A stretch of 64,000 bases of DNA. It comes from Oscillibacter sp. (GTDB lineage Bacteria; Bacillota; Clostridia; Oscillospirales; Oscillospiraceae). Shown here in pieces: positions 52,451 to 62,212 of this stretch; position 1 is the first letter of the stretch; every line of letters begins with the position of its first letter. The notes beneath the pieces are model-generated. The model did not search any database, had not been told where the DNA came from, and saw nothing but the letters and a program-made list of their open reading frames with translations. The position numbers were made by a program, and so were the translations under genes. The DNA is taken from NCBI GenBank assembly GCA_022791135.1, contig JAAVYM010000103.1:1-64000 (forward strand), in the 5' to 3' direction.

Positions 52451-52633
52451 ATGTCTGAGATCCATGTGAAGGAAAATGAATCCATCGACAGCGCGCTGAA
52501 GCGTTTCAAGCGCAGCTGCGCCAAGGCCGGCGTCCTGGCCGAGGTCCGGAAAAGAGAGCATTATGAGAGTCCCAGCGTGAAGCGGCGCAAGAAGTCTGAA
52601 GCCGCTCGCAAAAACAAGAAGCGTTACTACTAA
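52451..52633 (+). CDS. rpsU: 30S ribosomal protein S21
   Basis: 60 residues, [20 protein letters not shown] then [20 protein letters not shown] and a basic tail. Complete and typical of bS21. It joins the 30S platform near the anti-Shine-Dalgarno. GGAGGGAGGG precedes the ATG. Monocistronic, with consensus promoter and terminator. Confidence 0.97.
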   Translation: MSEIHVKENESIDSALKRFKRSCAKAGVLAEVRKREHYESPSVKRRKKSEAARKNKKRYY

Positions 52634-52641
52634 GCCCCATG

Positions 52642-52676
52642 AAAAGCCGCCGTGCCTTGGCACGGCGGCTTTTTTC
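52642..52676 (+). terminator. Terminator of rpsU
   Basis: AAAAGCCGCCGTGCC-TT-GGCACGGCGGCTTTTTT: perfect 13-bp GC stem with T-tract, 9 bp past the stop. Confidence 0.95.
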
Positions 52677-52835
52677 CATTTCCGGAAAGCTCTCACCTGC
52701 CCGGCCGCCGTCAAGCCGCCCTGTCACCCGTCAAGAGCTTCCTCGAAGAAACGCCATTTTGCTCCCTTAAACTCAAGCCGGAAGCCTTGGTAGCCGTTAT
52801 AGAAGCCGCCCTGCACGCATGCGGCCCCCCGGCGC

Positions 52836-54365
52836 TTACGCGTCCTCTTTCAGATGGATCGTCCACTGTCCCAGCCCATAAAACGGCTCCGCCGCCGTAG
52901 GCTGCAGCCCCTCCGCCACTCCCGCCTGGGTCAGCACGGAGATGGATTTGAAACACACCGGCAGAATGGGGGCCTGATCTTTCAAATGCGCGCAAAGAGC
53001 TTTCATAGCAGCCCGCCGCTCCTCCGCCGCTGCGAACTCCGACAGCAGCCGGCTGGTGTCGGGGTTGGACCAATGCCCGTAGTTCAGCGCCCCGCCCGGC
53101 TCCAGTAGGCTGCTCAAGTTCCAATCGGCGCCAAGCCGCGCCTCCCCATAGTAGAGGTCAAATTCCCCCGCGCTCAGCGCGGCGGCATACTCCTCCCAAG
53201 GCAGCGGCTGAACCTCCACCGCCACACCCCCGGCAGTCCAACTCTCTGCCAGGTAATCCGCAATGGCCCGCTTAAAACTGTTTTCTTCATTCACCAGTAG
53301 CGTCAGCGGCCTCTCGGAGGCATAGCCGCTCTCCGACAAAGCGGCCGTAAAGCCGTCCACGGAGTAGGTATCCTCCAGCTCCGCCGGATAGAGGCTGGAG
53401 ACCGGAGACACCGGAAACGCAGCGGCCTTGCCGTGACTGGAGAGGAAGGCGCTGGCCACATTGGACCGGTTGATCCCCGCCGACAGCGCCCGCCGCAGGG
53501 CCGGGCTGTCCAGCGGCGCCCGGGCGGTATTGCAGCCCACATATTGCAGAACCGTAGTCTCCGCGTCGGCACAGCCCACACTGCCGGTGGTGCTCACCGC
53601 CAGCACGCCGGTGAGGTCCGCCGTAATCAGCTGCACCTCATGGGAGGAAAAGCGGTACAGCATGGCAGCGGCGTCCGGGGCCTCCACCAGGGAAATCCGA
53701 TCCACCGGCTGTCGCTCCCCCCGCCACCAGGACTGGTTGGCGATGAGATAGCTCCCCGTCTCCTCCCGGACAAAGAAATACGGCCCGGTGCCGGTCGGGG
53801 CGGCATCATCCTGCGTTCCGGACTTCACAATGGGGATATCCAGCAGCGCCGGAAACCCGGTATTCGGCCCCCGGAGGGCCACCGTCACCGTGCCGTCCCC
53901 GGCGGATACCGACGCCACCCCCGCCAGGCGGCTCCGGTAGCGGTCGGAGTCCCTCGCCCGATCCAAGGTGGCTTTCACATCCCGCCCCGTCAGGGGCGAC
54001 CCATCGGAGAACAGTACCCCCTCCCGGAGGGAAAACACATAGCGCCAGCTCTCCGGGTCATAGGTATAGCTGGCGCAGAGACAGGGCTGCGCCTCCAGCT
54101 TCTCATCCAGCCGGAACAGCCCCTCGCACAGCAAAGATGCCGCCACCTGCTGCATTCCGTCGGCACAGTCCACCGGGTCAAGGCTCTGTCCCGGCATGTA
54201 GGGCAGGGCAAAGCGCTCCGGCAGGGCCGCCTCCTCCTTCGGCGGCTCCTCCACCTCCAGGGGGGGCAGCACATCAGCTGCTTCCTCCGGCGGCTCGTCC
54301 TGCCAACAGCCGCTCAGCAGCAGGAGGAACAGCAGCAGAAGGAAGCCTTTCGCCAATTTTACCAT
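52836..54365 (-). CDS. Peptide/nickel-type ABC substrate-binding lipoprotein (SBP family 5)
   Basis: 509 residues. Signal with lipobox MVKLAKGFLLLLFLLLLSGC, an acidic proline-rich spacer (DEPPEEAADVLPPLEVEEPP), then the family 5 fold: WRYVFSLREGVLFSDGSPLT is the DppA/OppA signature, and APTGTGPYFF is also typical. No permease or ATPase genes are adjacent, so it is either an orphan binding protein using another system or an environmental sensor. It reads leftward and shares no obvious operon with pgeF. Confidence 0.88.
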   Translation of the reverse strand: MVKLAKGFLLLLFLLLLSGCWQDEPPEEAADVLPPLEVEEPPKEEAALPERFALPYMPGQSLDPVDCADGMQQVAASLLCEGLFRLDEKLEAQPCLCASYTYDPESWRYVFSLREGVLFSDGSPLTGRDVKATLDRARDSDRYRSRLAGVASVSAGDGTVTVALRGPNTGFPALLDIPIVKSGTQDDAAPTGTGPYFFVREETGSYLIANQSWWRGERQPVDRISLVEAPDAAAMLYRFSSHEVQLITADLTGVLAVSTTGSVGCADAETTVLQYVGCNTARAPLDSPALRRALSAGINRSNVASAFLSSHGKAAAFPVSPVSSLYPAELEDTYSVDGFTAALSESGYASERPLTLLVNEENSFKRAIADYLAESWTAGGVAVEVQPLPWEEYAAALSAGEFDLYYGEARLGADWNLSSLLEPGGALNYGHWSNPDTSRLLSEFAAAEERRAAMKALCAHLKDQAPILPVCFKSISVLTQAGVAEGLQPTAAEPFYGLGQWTIHLKEDA

Positions 54366-54464
54366 AGAAAACCCTTTCCTCGAATCAGCCCCTAATCAAC
54401 ATAAGGAATTCGAAATGAAGAGCCTCCTTCCAGAAGGCCCGGCTTTTCAAATCCAAATTCCCAG

Positions 54465-55280
54465 CTATCCATTCCGAACAGGAACGGCAATTGCCGCCGC
54501 CTGCACGCCCCTGGCCTCCCCCAGCTTCCGGTGAGACCAAAAGAGGTCCTGACGGCAGGCGGTGCAAAATCCGGAGGACTCCAGGTTCTCCCGCAGAACT
54601 CCCGCCCGCAGCAGCCACCGGCGGTTCAGCCCTTCCAAGTCCACGTGCCACTTGGGACCCCGCTTTTCCAGATAGGGTTCCGCCTCCCGTCCCAGGGCCT
54701 CCCGCATGGCGGCGGGGACGTCTTCGTCGCTTTCAAAGCAGCACTGCCCGATGCACGGTCCCAGGGCAGCCCGCAGCCGCTCTGGCCTTGTTCCGTAAAG
54801 CCGGACCATCTCTCGGACAGTTTTCTCCACGATGCCCCCGGCGCAGCCCCGCCAGCCGGCGTGGACCGCTCCCACCGCTCCGGAGTCCGGGTCATAGAGC
54901 AGCACGGTGCCGCAGTCGGCAGAAAACACAAACAGGGTCAGCCCCGGCACATCCGTCACCAGGGCATCGGCGCTGTCATAATCGCGTTCCCGGAAAAGCC
55001 CCTTCCCGGCGTCAGCCTCCCCACAGGCCCGGACATCGGCCCTGTGAACCTGCCGGGAAAGGACGGTCTGCTCCATATTTACGCCCAGCACGGCGCAAAA
55101 GCGCCGGTAATTCTCCAGCATGGCGTCCCGTCCGTCCCCCATGCCGGGGCGAAGGTTCAGGCTGTCCCAGGGGGCAGGGGACACGCCCCCCAAGCGGGTA
55201 GAAAAACCGTGCCGGACACCGCCCAAATTAGAAGCGGTCAGCCAGACCAGGCTGTTTTCATTGTGGGTTTCAAAGGGCAT
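54465..55280 (-). CDS. pgeF: PgeF/YlmD-family multicopper-like purine nucleosidase (peptidoglycan editing factor)
   Basis: 271 residues. The catalytic His/Cys set is visible in RQVHRADVRACGEADAGKG, FSADCGTVLLYDP, GAVHAGWRGCAGGIVEKTVR and LGPCIGQCCFESDEDV. Family members have been described as laccase-like, as purine nucleoside phosphorylases, and as editing factors acting on UDP-MurNAc peptides. Start 55280 follows AAGGAGG by 5 bp and overlaps the small membrane protein upstream by 11 nt, so the track's longer form is not used. Confidence 0.9.
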   Translation of the reverse strand: MPFETHNENSLVWLTASNLGGVRHGFSTRLGGVSPAPWDSLNLRPGMGDGRDAMLENYRRFCAVLGVNMEQTVLSRQVHRADVRACGEADAGKGLFRERDYDSADALVTDVPGLTLFVFSADCGTVLLYDPDSGAVGAVHAGWRGCAGGIVEKTVREMVRLYGTRPERLRAALGPCIGQCCFESDEDVPAAMREALGREAEPYLEKRGPKWHVDLEGLNRRWLLRAGVLRENLESSGFCTACRQDLFWSHRKLGEARGVQAAAIAVPVRNG

Positions 55281-55527
55281 GAGGGCCTCCTTGCTCTTCC
55301 TGATTTTGCAGTTCACCGTGTTCTTCAGTTTGTTTGTGGGCCGCCCAGCCGTTCCAAACATAGGATGCGCCGTAGGCCAGTAGAAGAAGCCCCGCCACCC
55401 AAAACGGGACCTCATCGTTTGCCGGGGCCAAAACAGCGATTCCTCCCAGGAGAATCAGGGCAATGCCGAAGAAGATGTCCTTGATATCCCGAAGTAAACA
55501 GAGTGTGCCGTCATTTTTCGTATTCAT
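55270..55527 (-). CDS. Small two-span membrane protein upstream of pgeF
   Basis: 85 residues with two hydrophobic spans (DIFFGIALILLGGIAVLA and PFWVAGLLLLAYGASYVW) and a charged tail EEHGELQNQEEQGGPHAL. AAAGGTCG precedes the ATG weakly. Its end overlaps pgeF in another frame. No family recognised; the coupling suggests co-expression with pgeF. Confidence 0.65.
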   Translation of the reverse strand: MNTKNDGTLCLLRDIKDIFFGIALILLGGIAVLAPANDEVPFWVAGLLLLAYGASYVWNGWAAHKQTEEHGELQNQEEQGGPHAL

Positions 55528-55568
55528 CTACTCACGACCTTTCCCACGCTTCACAACCCCAGAGGGGT

Positions 55569-55743
55569 CCAGGGGGCCGTGGCCCCCTGGTTTCTCCGCA
55601 AGGCGGAGAAAAAAGCATGAAATTATTTTCCTGACTACATGCGCGTCAGGAAAATACCCCGGCACGTGCGCCCCGGGGCGCACACACCAGTGACCGAGTC
55701 ACTGGTGTGTGAATCTAAAGGGGGGGGGGACAAAGTCCCCTCT
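55569..55743. terminator. Cluster of strong hairpins downstream of secA
   Basis: In about 175 bp: CCAGGGGGCC/GGCCCCCTGG, TTTCTCCGC/GCGGAGAAA followed by AAA, ATTTTCCTGAC/GTCAGGAAAAT, CACACCAGTGAC/GTCACTGGTGTG, and GGGGAC-AAA-GTCCCC beside a run of ten G at 55720-55729. Together they probably end secA transcription; the ATTTTCCTGAC stem followed by A/T-rich sequence is the best intrinsic terminator candidate. Confidence 0.65.
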
Positions 55744-58494
55744 TTAATTGCTGTGGTACTCCGGGCAGGTGCACTTCTTCCATTTAAGTCCGCTGCCGCA
55801 GGGGCAGGGATCGTTCCGGCCGATTTTGATGACCTTGATGGGCTGCTTTTTGGGCTTCGTTCCGTCGCCGCCCACATTTTCCACCATGCCCTTGGCCACG
55901 CGCTCCCGCTTGACCTCCTCATCCTTCCGCAGCCGCACGGAGTACAGCCGCCGGACCGTCTCATCCTGAATAGCGGCGATCATTTCCTCAAACATGTCCA
56001 GGGACTCCCGCTTGTACACGTCCACGGGGTTGTTGTTGCCGTAGGCTTGGAGCCGAATGCCCTGCTTCAGGTCGTCCATGGCGTCGATATGGTCCATCCA
56101 GTACTCATCAACCACCCGGAGCATCACCACCCGCTCCAGCTCCCGCATGATGGGGCTGGTGATCTCGGCCTCCTTGTTCTGGTAGAATGCCTCGGCGGCG
56201 GCAATAAACGCCTCGTCAAAGTCCTCCTGGCTCTTCTGCGGGATCTCTCCCTCAGGGATAGCCACGGCGCCCTTGGCAAAGTACATGCCCTCCAGCCCCC
56301 GGAGCATTTCCTGGTAGCCGGCGGCGTCCAAATGCTGCTTCTCCCCGAACGCCAGGCTCACGTGGTTGCCGATGGAGGTGTGCATCATGTTCAGCACGGT
56401 GTCCTTGATATCCATGCCGTCCAGCACCTGCCGCCGCTGGCCGTAAATCAGCTCCCGCTGCTTGTTCATCACGTCGTCGTATTCCAGCACGGATTTCCGG
56501 GACTGGAAGTTCCGGGACTCCACAGTGGTCTGGGCATTCTCAATGGCCTTGGTGAGCATCCGGTTCTCAATGGGCGTGTCCTCATCCAAATCGAAGCGGT
56601 CCATCATGTTCGTAATCCGGTCCCCGCCGAACAGGCGCATCAAATCGTCCTCCAGGGAGATATAGAAGCGGGTCTCGCCGGGGTCACCCTGGCGGCCCGA
56701 CCGGCCCCGCAGCTGATTGTCGATCCGCCGGGACTCGTGGCGCTCGGTACCGATGATGAACAGGCCCCCGGCCTCCCGGACCTGCTCCGCCTCGCTGGCG
56801 ATCTCCGCCTTATGCTGGGCCAGCCTCTCCGCAAAGAGGTTTCGCGCATCCAAAATCTCCTGGTTGTCCGTCTCGGCGTAGCCGGTGGCGTCCACGATGA
56901 CCTCCTCGGAGTAGCCCGCCTTGGTGAGGTCCGCCCGGGCCAGGTACTCGGCGTTGCCGCCCAGCATGATATCGGTGCCGCGGCCGGCCATGTTGGTGGC
57001 CACAGTCACGGCCCCCAGCTTGCCCGCCTGGGCGACGATCTCCGCCTCTTTTTCGTGGTTCTTGGCGTTGAGGAGGTTGTGCTTGATGCCCTCCCGGCTG
57101 AGGAGCTTGCTGAGAAGCTCGTTTTTCTCAATGGACACCGTGCCCACCAGCACCGGCTGGCCCTTCTCGTGGCACTCCTTGATCTGCTGGATAACCGCCC
57201 GGAACTTCCCGGCCTCGGTTTTATAGACCACGTCGTGATGGTCGTGGCGCTGATTGGGCCGGTTGGTGGGAATCTCGATGATGTCCAGGTTATAGATGGT
57301 GCCAAACTCCTCCTGCTCCGTCATGGCAGTGCCGGTCATGCCGGAGAGCTTGCTGTAGAGCCGGAAGTAATTCTGGAAAGTGATGGTCGCCAGGGTCCGG
57401 TTCTCGCTGTTGACGCTCACGTGCTCCTTAGCCTCGATGGCCTGGTGAAGGCCGTTGGAGTACCGCCGGCCGAACATCAGCCGGCCGGTGAACTCATCCA
57501 CGATGATGACCTCGCCGTCCTTGACCACGTAGTCGATGTCCCGCTTCATGGTACCGTGGGCCTTGAGGGCCTGGTTGATATGGTGACTGATGGTGGAGTT
57601 GGAGGGGTCGGAGAGGTTTTCCACGTGGAAATACTCCTCCGCCTTGGCGATGCCCCGGGCGGTGAGGGTAGCGGTCTTGGCCTTCTCGTCCACGACATAG
57701 TCCGCGTCGATGTCGGCGGCCTCCTCCTCCTTGTTGTCCACCTGGACCACCACCTGCTTTTTCAGCCTGGAGACAAACATCTCCGTCAGGTCGTACATCT
57801 GAGTGGACTTCTCCCCCTGTCCGGAGATGATCAGCGGCGTCCGGGCCTCGTCGATGAGGATGGAGTCCACCTCGTCCACGATGGCGAAGGCGTGGCCCCG
57901 CTGGACCAGCTCCGAGGAGTAGATGCACATATTGTCCCGGAGGTAATCGAAACCCATCTCGTTGTTCGTGCCATAGGTAATGTCGGCGGCATAGGCGTCC
58001 TGGCGCTGTTTGCTGGTCAGGCCGTGGACAATCAGCCCCACCTTCAACCCCAGGAAGCGGTGGACCTTGCCCATCCACTCCGAGTCGCGCTTGGCCAGGT
58101 AGTCGTTGACGGTGACGATATGGACACCCTTCCCCGCCAAGGCGTTCAGGTAGGCGGGCAGGGTGGCGACGAGGGTTTTGCCCTCACCGGTCTTCATCTC
58201 AGCAATGCGCCCCTGGTGAAGGACCACGCCGCCCACCAGCTGCACCCGGTAAGGCCGCATGCCCAGCACCCGCTCTGAGGCCTCCCGTACGGTGGCGAAG
58301 GCCTCGGGAAGGATGTCGTCCAAGGTCTCGCCGTTTTCCAGGCGGTTTTTAAACTCCGGGGTTTTCGCCTGAAGCTGGGCGTCGCTCATGGCCTTATACT
58401 CGTCGGCCATGGCCTCGATTTTGTCCACGATGGGAGTAATGGCTTTCAGCTCCCGGGAGCTGTAGTCACCAAAGATTTTCTGCATCAGACCCAT
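55744..58494 (-). CDS. secA: Protein translocase ATPase SecA
   Basis: 916 residues. Motor of the Sec export pathway. [21 protein letters not shown]-terminus, [17 protein letters not shown], Walker [21 protein letters not shown] near 105, [20 protein letters not shown] near 205, [11 protein letters not shown], and [20 protein letters not shown]. The C-terminal zinc/SecB motif is [20 protein letters not shown], with a second-half variant of the usual CxCGSGxxxxxCHG. Start chosen at ATG 58494 (GAAAGGAAG upstream); ATG 58485 is possible. Confidence 0.97.
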   Translation of the reverse strand: MGLMQKIFGDYSSRELKAITPIVDKIEAMADEYKAMSDAQLQAKTPEFKNRLENGETLDDILPEAFATVREASERVLGMRPYRVQLVGGVVLHQGRIAEMKTGEGKTLVATLPAYLNALAGKGVHIVTVNDYLAKRDSEWMGKVHRFLGLKVGLIVHGLTSKQRQDAYAADITYGTNNEMGFDYLRDNMCIYSSELVQRGHAFAIVDEVDSILIDEARTPLIISGQGEKSTQMYDLTEMFVSRLKKQVVVQVDNKEEEAADIDADYVVDEKAKTATLTARGIAKAEEYFHVENLSDPSNSTISHHINQALKAHGTMKRDIDYVVKDGEVIIVDEFTGRLMFGRRYSNGLHQAIEAKEHVSVNSENRTLATITFQNYFRLYSKLSGMTGTAMTEQEEFGTIYNLDIIEIPTNRPNQRHDHHDVVYKTEAGKFRAVIQQIKECHEKGQPVLVGTVSIEKNELLSKLLSREGIKHNLLNAKNHEKEAEIVAQAGKLGAVTVATNMAGRGTDIMLGGNAEYLARADLTKAGYSEEVIVDATGYAETDNQEILDARNLFAERLAQHKAEIASEAEQVREAGGLFIIGTERHESRRIDNQLRGRSGRQGDPGETRFYISLEDDLMRLFGGDRITNMMDRFDLDEDTPIENRMLTKAIENAQTTVESRNFQSRKSVLEYDDVMNKQRELIYGQRRQVLDGMDIKDTVLNMMHTSIGNHVSLAFGEKQHLDAAGYQEMLRGLEGMYFAKGAVAIPEGEIPQKSQEDFDEAFIAAAEAFYQNKEAEITSPIMRELERVVMLRVVDEYWMDHIDAMDDLKQGIRLQAYGNNNPVDVYKRESLDMFEEMIAAIQDETVRRLYSVRLRKDEEVKRERVAKGMVENVGGDGTKPKKQPIKVIKIGRNDPCPCGSGLKWKKCTCPEYHSN

Positions 58495-58600
58495 GATCGT
58501 TTGAAACTTCCTTTCGATTTTGACGCCGCCCCGGAGCCTGCCGGAGGACCGGTCCCAAGGCTGCCTAGAATTTTCCGAAATTCCATAGTAAAACAATCAT

Positions 58601-58629
58601 AGCATACCACATTTTTTTCCGGATTGCAA
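58601..58629 (-). promoter_or_regulatory. Promoter of secA
   Basis: Minus strand TTGCAA (58624-58629), 17 bp, TATGCT (58601-58606) with TGG before it (extended -10). About 105 bp before the ATG. Confidence 0.75.
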
Positions 58630-59096
58630 AGAAAATCGGGCAAGGACAAAAAAAGTTCACAAAGCCGGTTTTTTCCTCCGCCGCCCCCGGAAAGGGCCGC
58701 GTCAGGGCACCCTGCAAACGGGTCCTGTCGCGCCGCCGGCCCGCCCCGCTGGAGATCCCAGTCCCTGAACCGGTCCGGTGTCTCCAGCGCCCTCTCTCAC
58801 CCCGCACAGGGCTGGCAAAATGCGATCCGAGCTAATTCCCTACTCGCAAAAACTGCCAGAAAGCTTTCGCTCTCTGGCAGTTTTTGCCGCGGTTCAAATC
58901 TTGTCCGAAACATTTTTAAACGCCGCTTTGCGGTTTCTTTCTCCGCCAGAACCCCGTTGCTTTTCCTCGAAATCTGTCAGGACTCCCGCGTCAAATCGCC
59001 TTGCCTGGCGGGAAAAGTCCGCCCTAATCCGGCATCCCGCCAACTTTCAAGCAAGCTCCCTGGCAACCGTTACAATTCTTCAGGTCTTGTCGGGGT
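58630..59096. other. Intergenic region between secA and the CAP/SLH gene
   Basis: About 470 bp. The plus ORFs 58624-59139 and 58778-59146 lack ribosome sites and look like chance frames. The only clear element is the terminator at 58848-58886. Confidence 0.5.
58848..58886. terminator. Bidirectional terminator downstream of the CAP/SLH gene
   Basis: AAAAACTGCCAGA...TCTGGCAGTTTTT: symmetric stem with A- and T-tracts. It lies about 210 bp past the minus-strand stop. Confidence 0.75.
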
Positions 59097-62012
59097 TCAC
59101 TCTTCGGAACCTTGGCCCCGGAATCCCGCTTCCACATAATTTTTGAAAATCTGTGCGGCCTGCGCCCTGGACGCATAACCTCTCGGGAGGAAATCGCCGC
59201 TGCCGTAGCCTTGGACAATTCCGTTCTCAGCCGCCCATTTCACGGCCTCCCGCGCGTAAGCTCCAACCTGTTCGGCATCGCGGAAGACAGGCCCCGTGCC
59301 AGACGGTGCCGGGCTGCCCGCGTAGCGCCAGAGAATTGCCGCCGCCTGCTCCCTTGTAATACGGTCGTTCGGCCCAAAGCGGCCGTCGCCGTAACCGGAA
59401 GCGATTCCGCTTTCCGCCGCCCAGGCCACCGCGCCGGAGCACCAGCTGCCATCCGGCACATCTGTAAAGGACCGGCTCCCTCCGGCGGCGGGCTTGCCGG
59501 CATGCTGATACAGCACCTGGATCAGCATCCCACGGGTCAGGGGAGCGTCCGGCGCAAACCGGCCGTCGCTGTAACCGTTCATCAGGCCGTTCCGGCTGAC
59601 AAACTCCACAGCGTCATAGTACCAGGCGCCGCTGGGCACATCCGTGAACAGGCTCCTGGCTCCCGATTCCTTCCCGGCTGCCGGGGCGGGCTGGAACACC
59701 GCCGACACGGCTACGCCCTCGCCAGGCATCGTAAAGCGGTATCCGCCGTTTCTCTCCGTCAGCGCCAGCTCTTCCCCGCTCTTGCCGGCGGCGGAAATGC
59801 CGGCAAGCACGTAGCCGGAATTCGGAGTGGCCGTAACCGTCACCCAGTCCCCCCGGGCGGCCCACTGCGGCGAGACGGTAACCCTGCCGCCGGCCGTGCC
59901 GGAGGCGGAGATCATATAGCGGGGAATGGAATTCATCCCCCCTCCAAAGCTGGAACCGGAACCCGAACCGGAGCTGGGAGGGGTATCGTCCCCAGCGCTG
60001 TTCCGGCTCCACTGCGCGTATACCATGGCATCGCTGGCGAATACCGTATCTGTGCGGACCGCCGTTCCTCCCTCCGGCCTCGTAAACCAGCCGATGAAGG
60101 CATAGCCGCTGCGGCTGGGTATGGGCAGGCTGGGCAGCATGCCGTCTGCCCCGGCGTTCATCTCTGCGGGCCTCACTGTGCCGCCAGCGGCGTCAAAGGT
60201 GATGATAACGGCATTTTCATGTACATTGACAGGGTCATCCTCGGAACCCGCCGGAGGGATATCCAAGCGGAGCACAGGGGACGCGTCCCGCGCCGCCAGC
60301 GCTACCCGGGCGGCCGCCGGAGAAACAGCCACTGTATAATCCAGCCGTCCATATGCGCCGGGACGCCCCGATGTTTCATCGGAAGGCGCGATATAGCCCA
60401 CGGCCGTAATTATTACGCTGCATCCGGATGCTCCCAGGTCCCGCAGGCGCTCCTCCGCCAGGCTCTCGGCACAGGCAACCGCCTCCTGCTCCGTGGCCCC
60501 GGCCGGGGCCAGGCCTGTCTCCAATCCATCCCCTATAGCCGCTTCAAGTCGGATTCCGCACCGCTCACACACAGCGCTGCCGTCAACGGAGAAGCTGTGC
60601 CCGGCAACGGGGATGGACACGGACTTCACCGCGCCGCAGCCGGGATTTGTGCAGGTATAGGTTCTAACCCCCGCCTCTGTACAGGACGGCGCAACAGTGA
60701 CCTGGCCGCTGTCCCACTCGTGGCAGGCGGCTACCGTCAGCTGGGCGGTCTGCCCGCCATAGGTCACGGTAATAATCTGATCTTCGTTCGCGTCCTCGTC
60801 ATAGCCGGAGCACATGGCCGCAATCAGTGGCAGCGTGCATGCGCCATGGCGGTAACAGGACGTGGTAACGGCAAGATTCGCGTCCGCCAGCAGAGATTCC
60901 AAATCCGCGCCCGCCCGGCCGCAAATGACCCCAGCGGAGAGTTCCAGACCCGTAAAGCGGCAGTTGCCGGCGGCGGCAAAGTCCTGCGTCCAGTTATGCC
61001 CGCCGGCGGAGGGGCTGGCGCCGTAATAATGCCCCACGCCGATATGGACCGGATTCGCGCTCTCGATGTTCCTGCGGTGGCCGGGGCTGTGGAGCCAGCT
61101 GTTCATGACACTTTCGGCGCTGGTCTGCCCGGAGGCAATGTTTTCTGCACTGAAATGATAGAGCACCCCGCACTCCTGATAGGCCGTCCAGCAAATCCTG
61201 CCGTCCGGGCGCGTATGGTCCGAGCGGTAATCGGCATAGATTTCCCTTGCACGCAAGTCAGCCACTCGCTGCAGCGCGCCAAAAACGGACAAGGGCGCAC
61301 GGCCGATTTCCATCCGGTGCTGATTGACCAGCCGAAGGACCTCCCATCCCATTTCATCCATTCCCTCGGGAAGCACCGGCTCAGGCGGATCGGGAATATC
61401 CGGATCCGGGTCGGGATTGGGATCGGGATTGGGATCGGGATCTGGGTCGGGATCCGGGTCCGGGTCGGGGTCAGGGTCCGGAGCAGGCTCCGGATCTTCC
61501 CCGAAAGAACCGCTGGCCACGCCATTTTCAATCATCAAATCCCGCAGCCCGTTCACGGGCAGTCCCGGGGCACCCATCAGCGTAGCCACATATTCCCGTG
61601 ACAGCGCGTTCTTTGTGGACGAGTTGTACGTAACGGCAATGGGCCAATCCGGCCATCTGTCGGATTTTACGTCAAACAGCTCCCCGAGGGCTTCGTCGAT
61701 TCGGGATTCGTCCCCGGCGCCGCCGGAGAAGGCATACGAATAGAGTTTAATTCCATTCTGGTTCGCGTAACTGGAAAACTGCCGGATTGCGGTGGGGACG
61801 GGGTCAGAGCCATCCGAAGGATAGCAGAGCAGGACCACGTCCCTGGTCTCCGTCTGATTGGAAATCCGCTTGAGCATATCGACCACCTGCGGCCGCGTCA
61901 GGCTTACCCAAAAATCCGTATCCGGCGGTGTTTCAAACGCGAACGCCATTTCCGGCAGCAACGCCAGCGCCATACACAGCGCCAGCAAAATAGAAACCAG
62001 CCGTTTTTTCAT
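59097..62012 (-). CDS. Secreted CAP-domain protein with InlB-type repeats and three SLH domains
   Basis: 971 residues. Signal peptide MKKRLVSILLALCMALALLP ending AFA. Order: an N-terminal domain (DVVLLCYPSDGSDPVPTAIR) of unclear fold; a (DP)n linker near 175-215; a CAP/SCP domain at about 230-370 (VLRLVNQHRMEIGRAPLSVF; SAENIASG; SWLHSPGHRRNI); a middle region with CxxC pairs; an InlB B-repeat (VIITFDAAGGTVRPAEMNAG to YAQW); a second divergent repeat (GTAGGRVTVSPQWAARGDWV); and three C-terminal SLH domains that should bind cell-wall polymer. Start 62012 follows GGAGGATGGGG. A promoter lies at 62079-62107. Surface adhesin or wall-associated role is inferred. Confidence 0.9.
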   Translation of the reverse strand: MKKRLVSILLALCMALALLPEMAFAFETPPDTDFWVSLTRPQVVDMLKRISNQTETRDVVLLCYPSDGSDPVPTAIRQFSSYANQNGIKLYSYAFSGGAGDESRIDEALGELFDVKSDRWPDWPIAVTYNSSTKNALSREYVATLMGAPGLPVNGLRDLMIENGVASGSFGEDPEPAPDPDPDPDPDPDPDPDPNPDPNPDPDPDIPDPPEPVLPEGMDEMGWEVLRLVNQHRMEIGRAPLSVFGALQRVADLRAREIYADYRSDHTRPDGRICWTAYQECGVLYHFSAENIASGQTSAESVMNSWLHSPGHRRNIESANPVHIGVGHYYGASPSAGGHNWTQDFAAAGNCRFTGLELSAGVICGRAGADLESLLADANLAVTTSCYRHGACTLPLIAAMCSGYDEDANEDQIITVTYGGQTAQLTVAACHEWDSGQVTVAPSCTEAGVRTYTCTNPGCGAVKSVSIPVAGHSFSVDGSAVCERCGIRLEAAIGDGLETGLAPAGATEQEAVACAESLAEERLRDLGASGCSVIITAVGYIAPSDETSGRPGAYGRLDYTVAVSPAAARVALAARDASPVLRLDIPPAGSEDDPVNVHENAVIITFDAAGGTVRPAEMNAGADGMLPSLPIPSRSGYAFIGWFTRPEGGTAVRTDTVFASDAMVYAQWSRNSAGDDTPPSSGSGSGSSFGGGMNSIPRYMISASGTAGGRVTVSPQWAARGDWVTVTATPNSGYVLAGISAAGKSGEELALTERNGGYRFTMPGEGVAVSAVFQPAPAAGKESGARSLFTDVPSGAWYYDAVEFVSRNGLMNGYSDGRFAPDAPLTRGMLIQVLYQHAGKPAAGGSRSFTDVPDGSWCSGAVAWAAESGIASGYGDGRFGPNDRITREQAAAILWRYAGSPAPSGTGPVFRDAEQVGAYAREAVKWAAENGIVQGYGSGDFLPRGYASRAQAAQIFKNYVEAGFRGQGSEE
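61400..61480. repeat. Hexameric DNA repeat encoding the Asp-Pro linker
   Basis: GGATCN/GGGTCN/GGATTG-type hexamers in tandem encode alternating Asp-Pro and Asn-Pro pairs. Such repeats change length easily by slippage. Confidence 0.85.
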
Positions 62013-62078
62013 AAAGACCCCATCCTCCATGCTTTCAAATCAGTTTGCAGTTCAGCGCCAGCGGCGTGAATAGAAAAT

Positions 62079-62107
62079 ATTGTATATCATTTTCAGGCTA
62101 CTTGCAA
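62079..62107 (-). promoter_or_regulatory. Promoter of the CAP/SLH protein gene
   Basis: Minus strand TTGCAA (62102-62107), 17 bp, TACAAT (62079-62084), about 60 bp before the ribosome site. Confidence 0.75.
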
Positions 62108-62169
62108 GACAGAACTTTCACGTTTCCTTTCCAAGATTCGTGACGCCAACCCCTCCGGCGAAATACGCC

Positions 62170-62200
62170 CGGGCAGTTACCCGCCGCAGATAACTGCCCG
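62170..62200. terminator. Hairpin CGGGCAGTTA/TAACTGCCCG downstream of the VOC gene
   Basis: 10-bp stem beginning 13 bp past the shifted-frame stop of the VOC gene at 62213. Nearly the same stem as at 20085-20115. Confidence 0.6.
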
Positions 62201-62212
62201 GCAAACCGGAAA

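Noticed and set aside
55639-58278. 879-codon plus-strand ORF
   Set aside because: Antisense shadow of secA; low-complexity composition with many Leu/His/Val from reversed codons.
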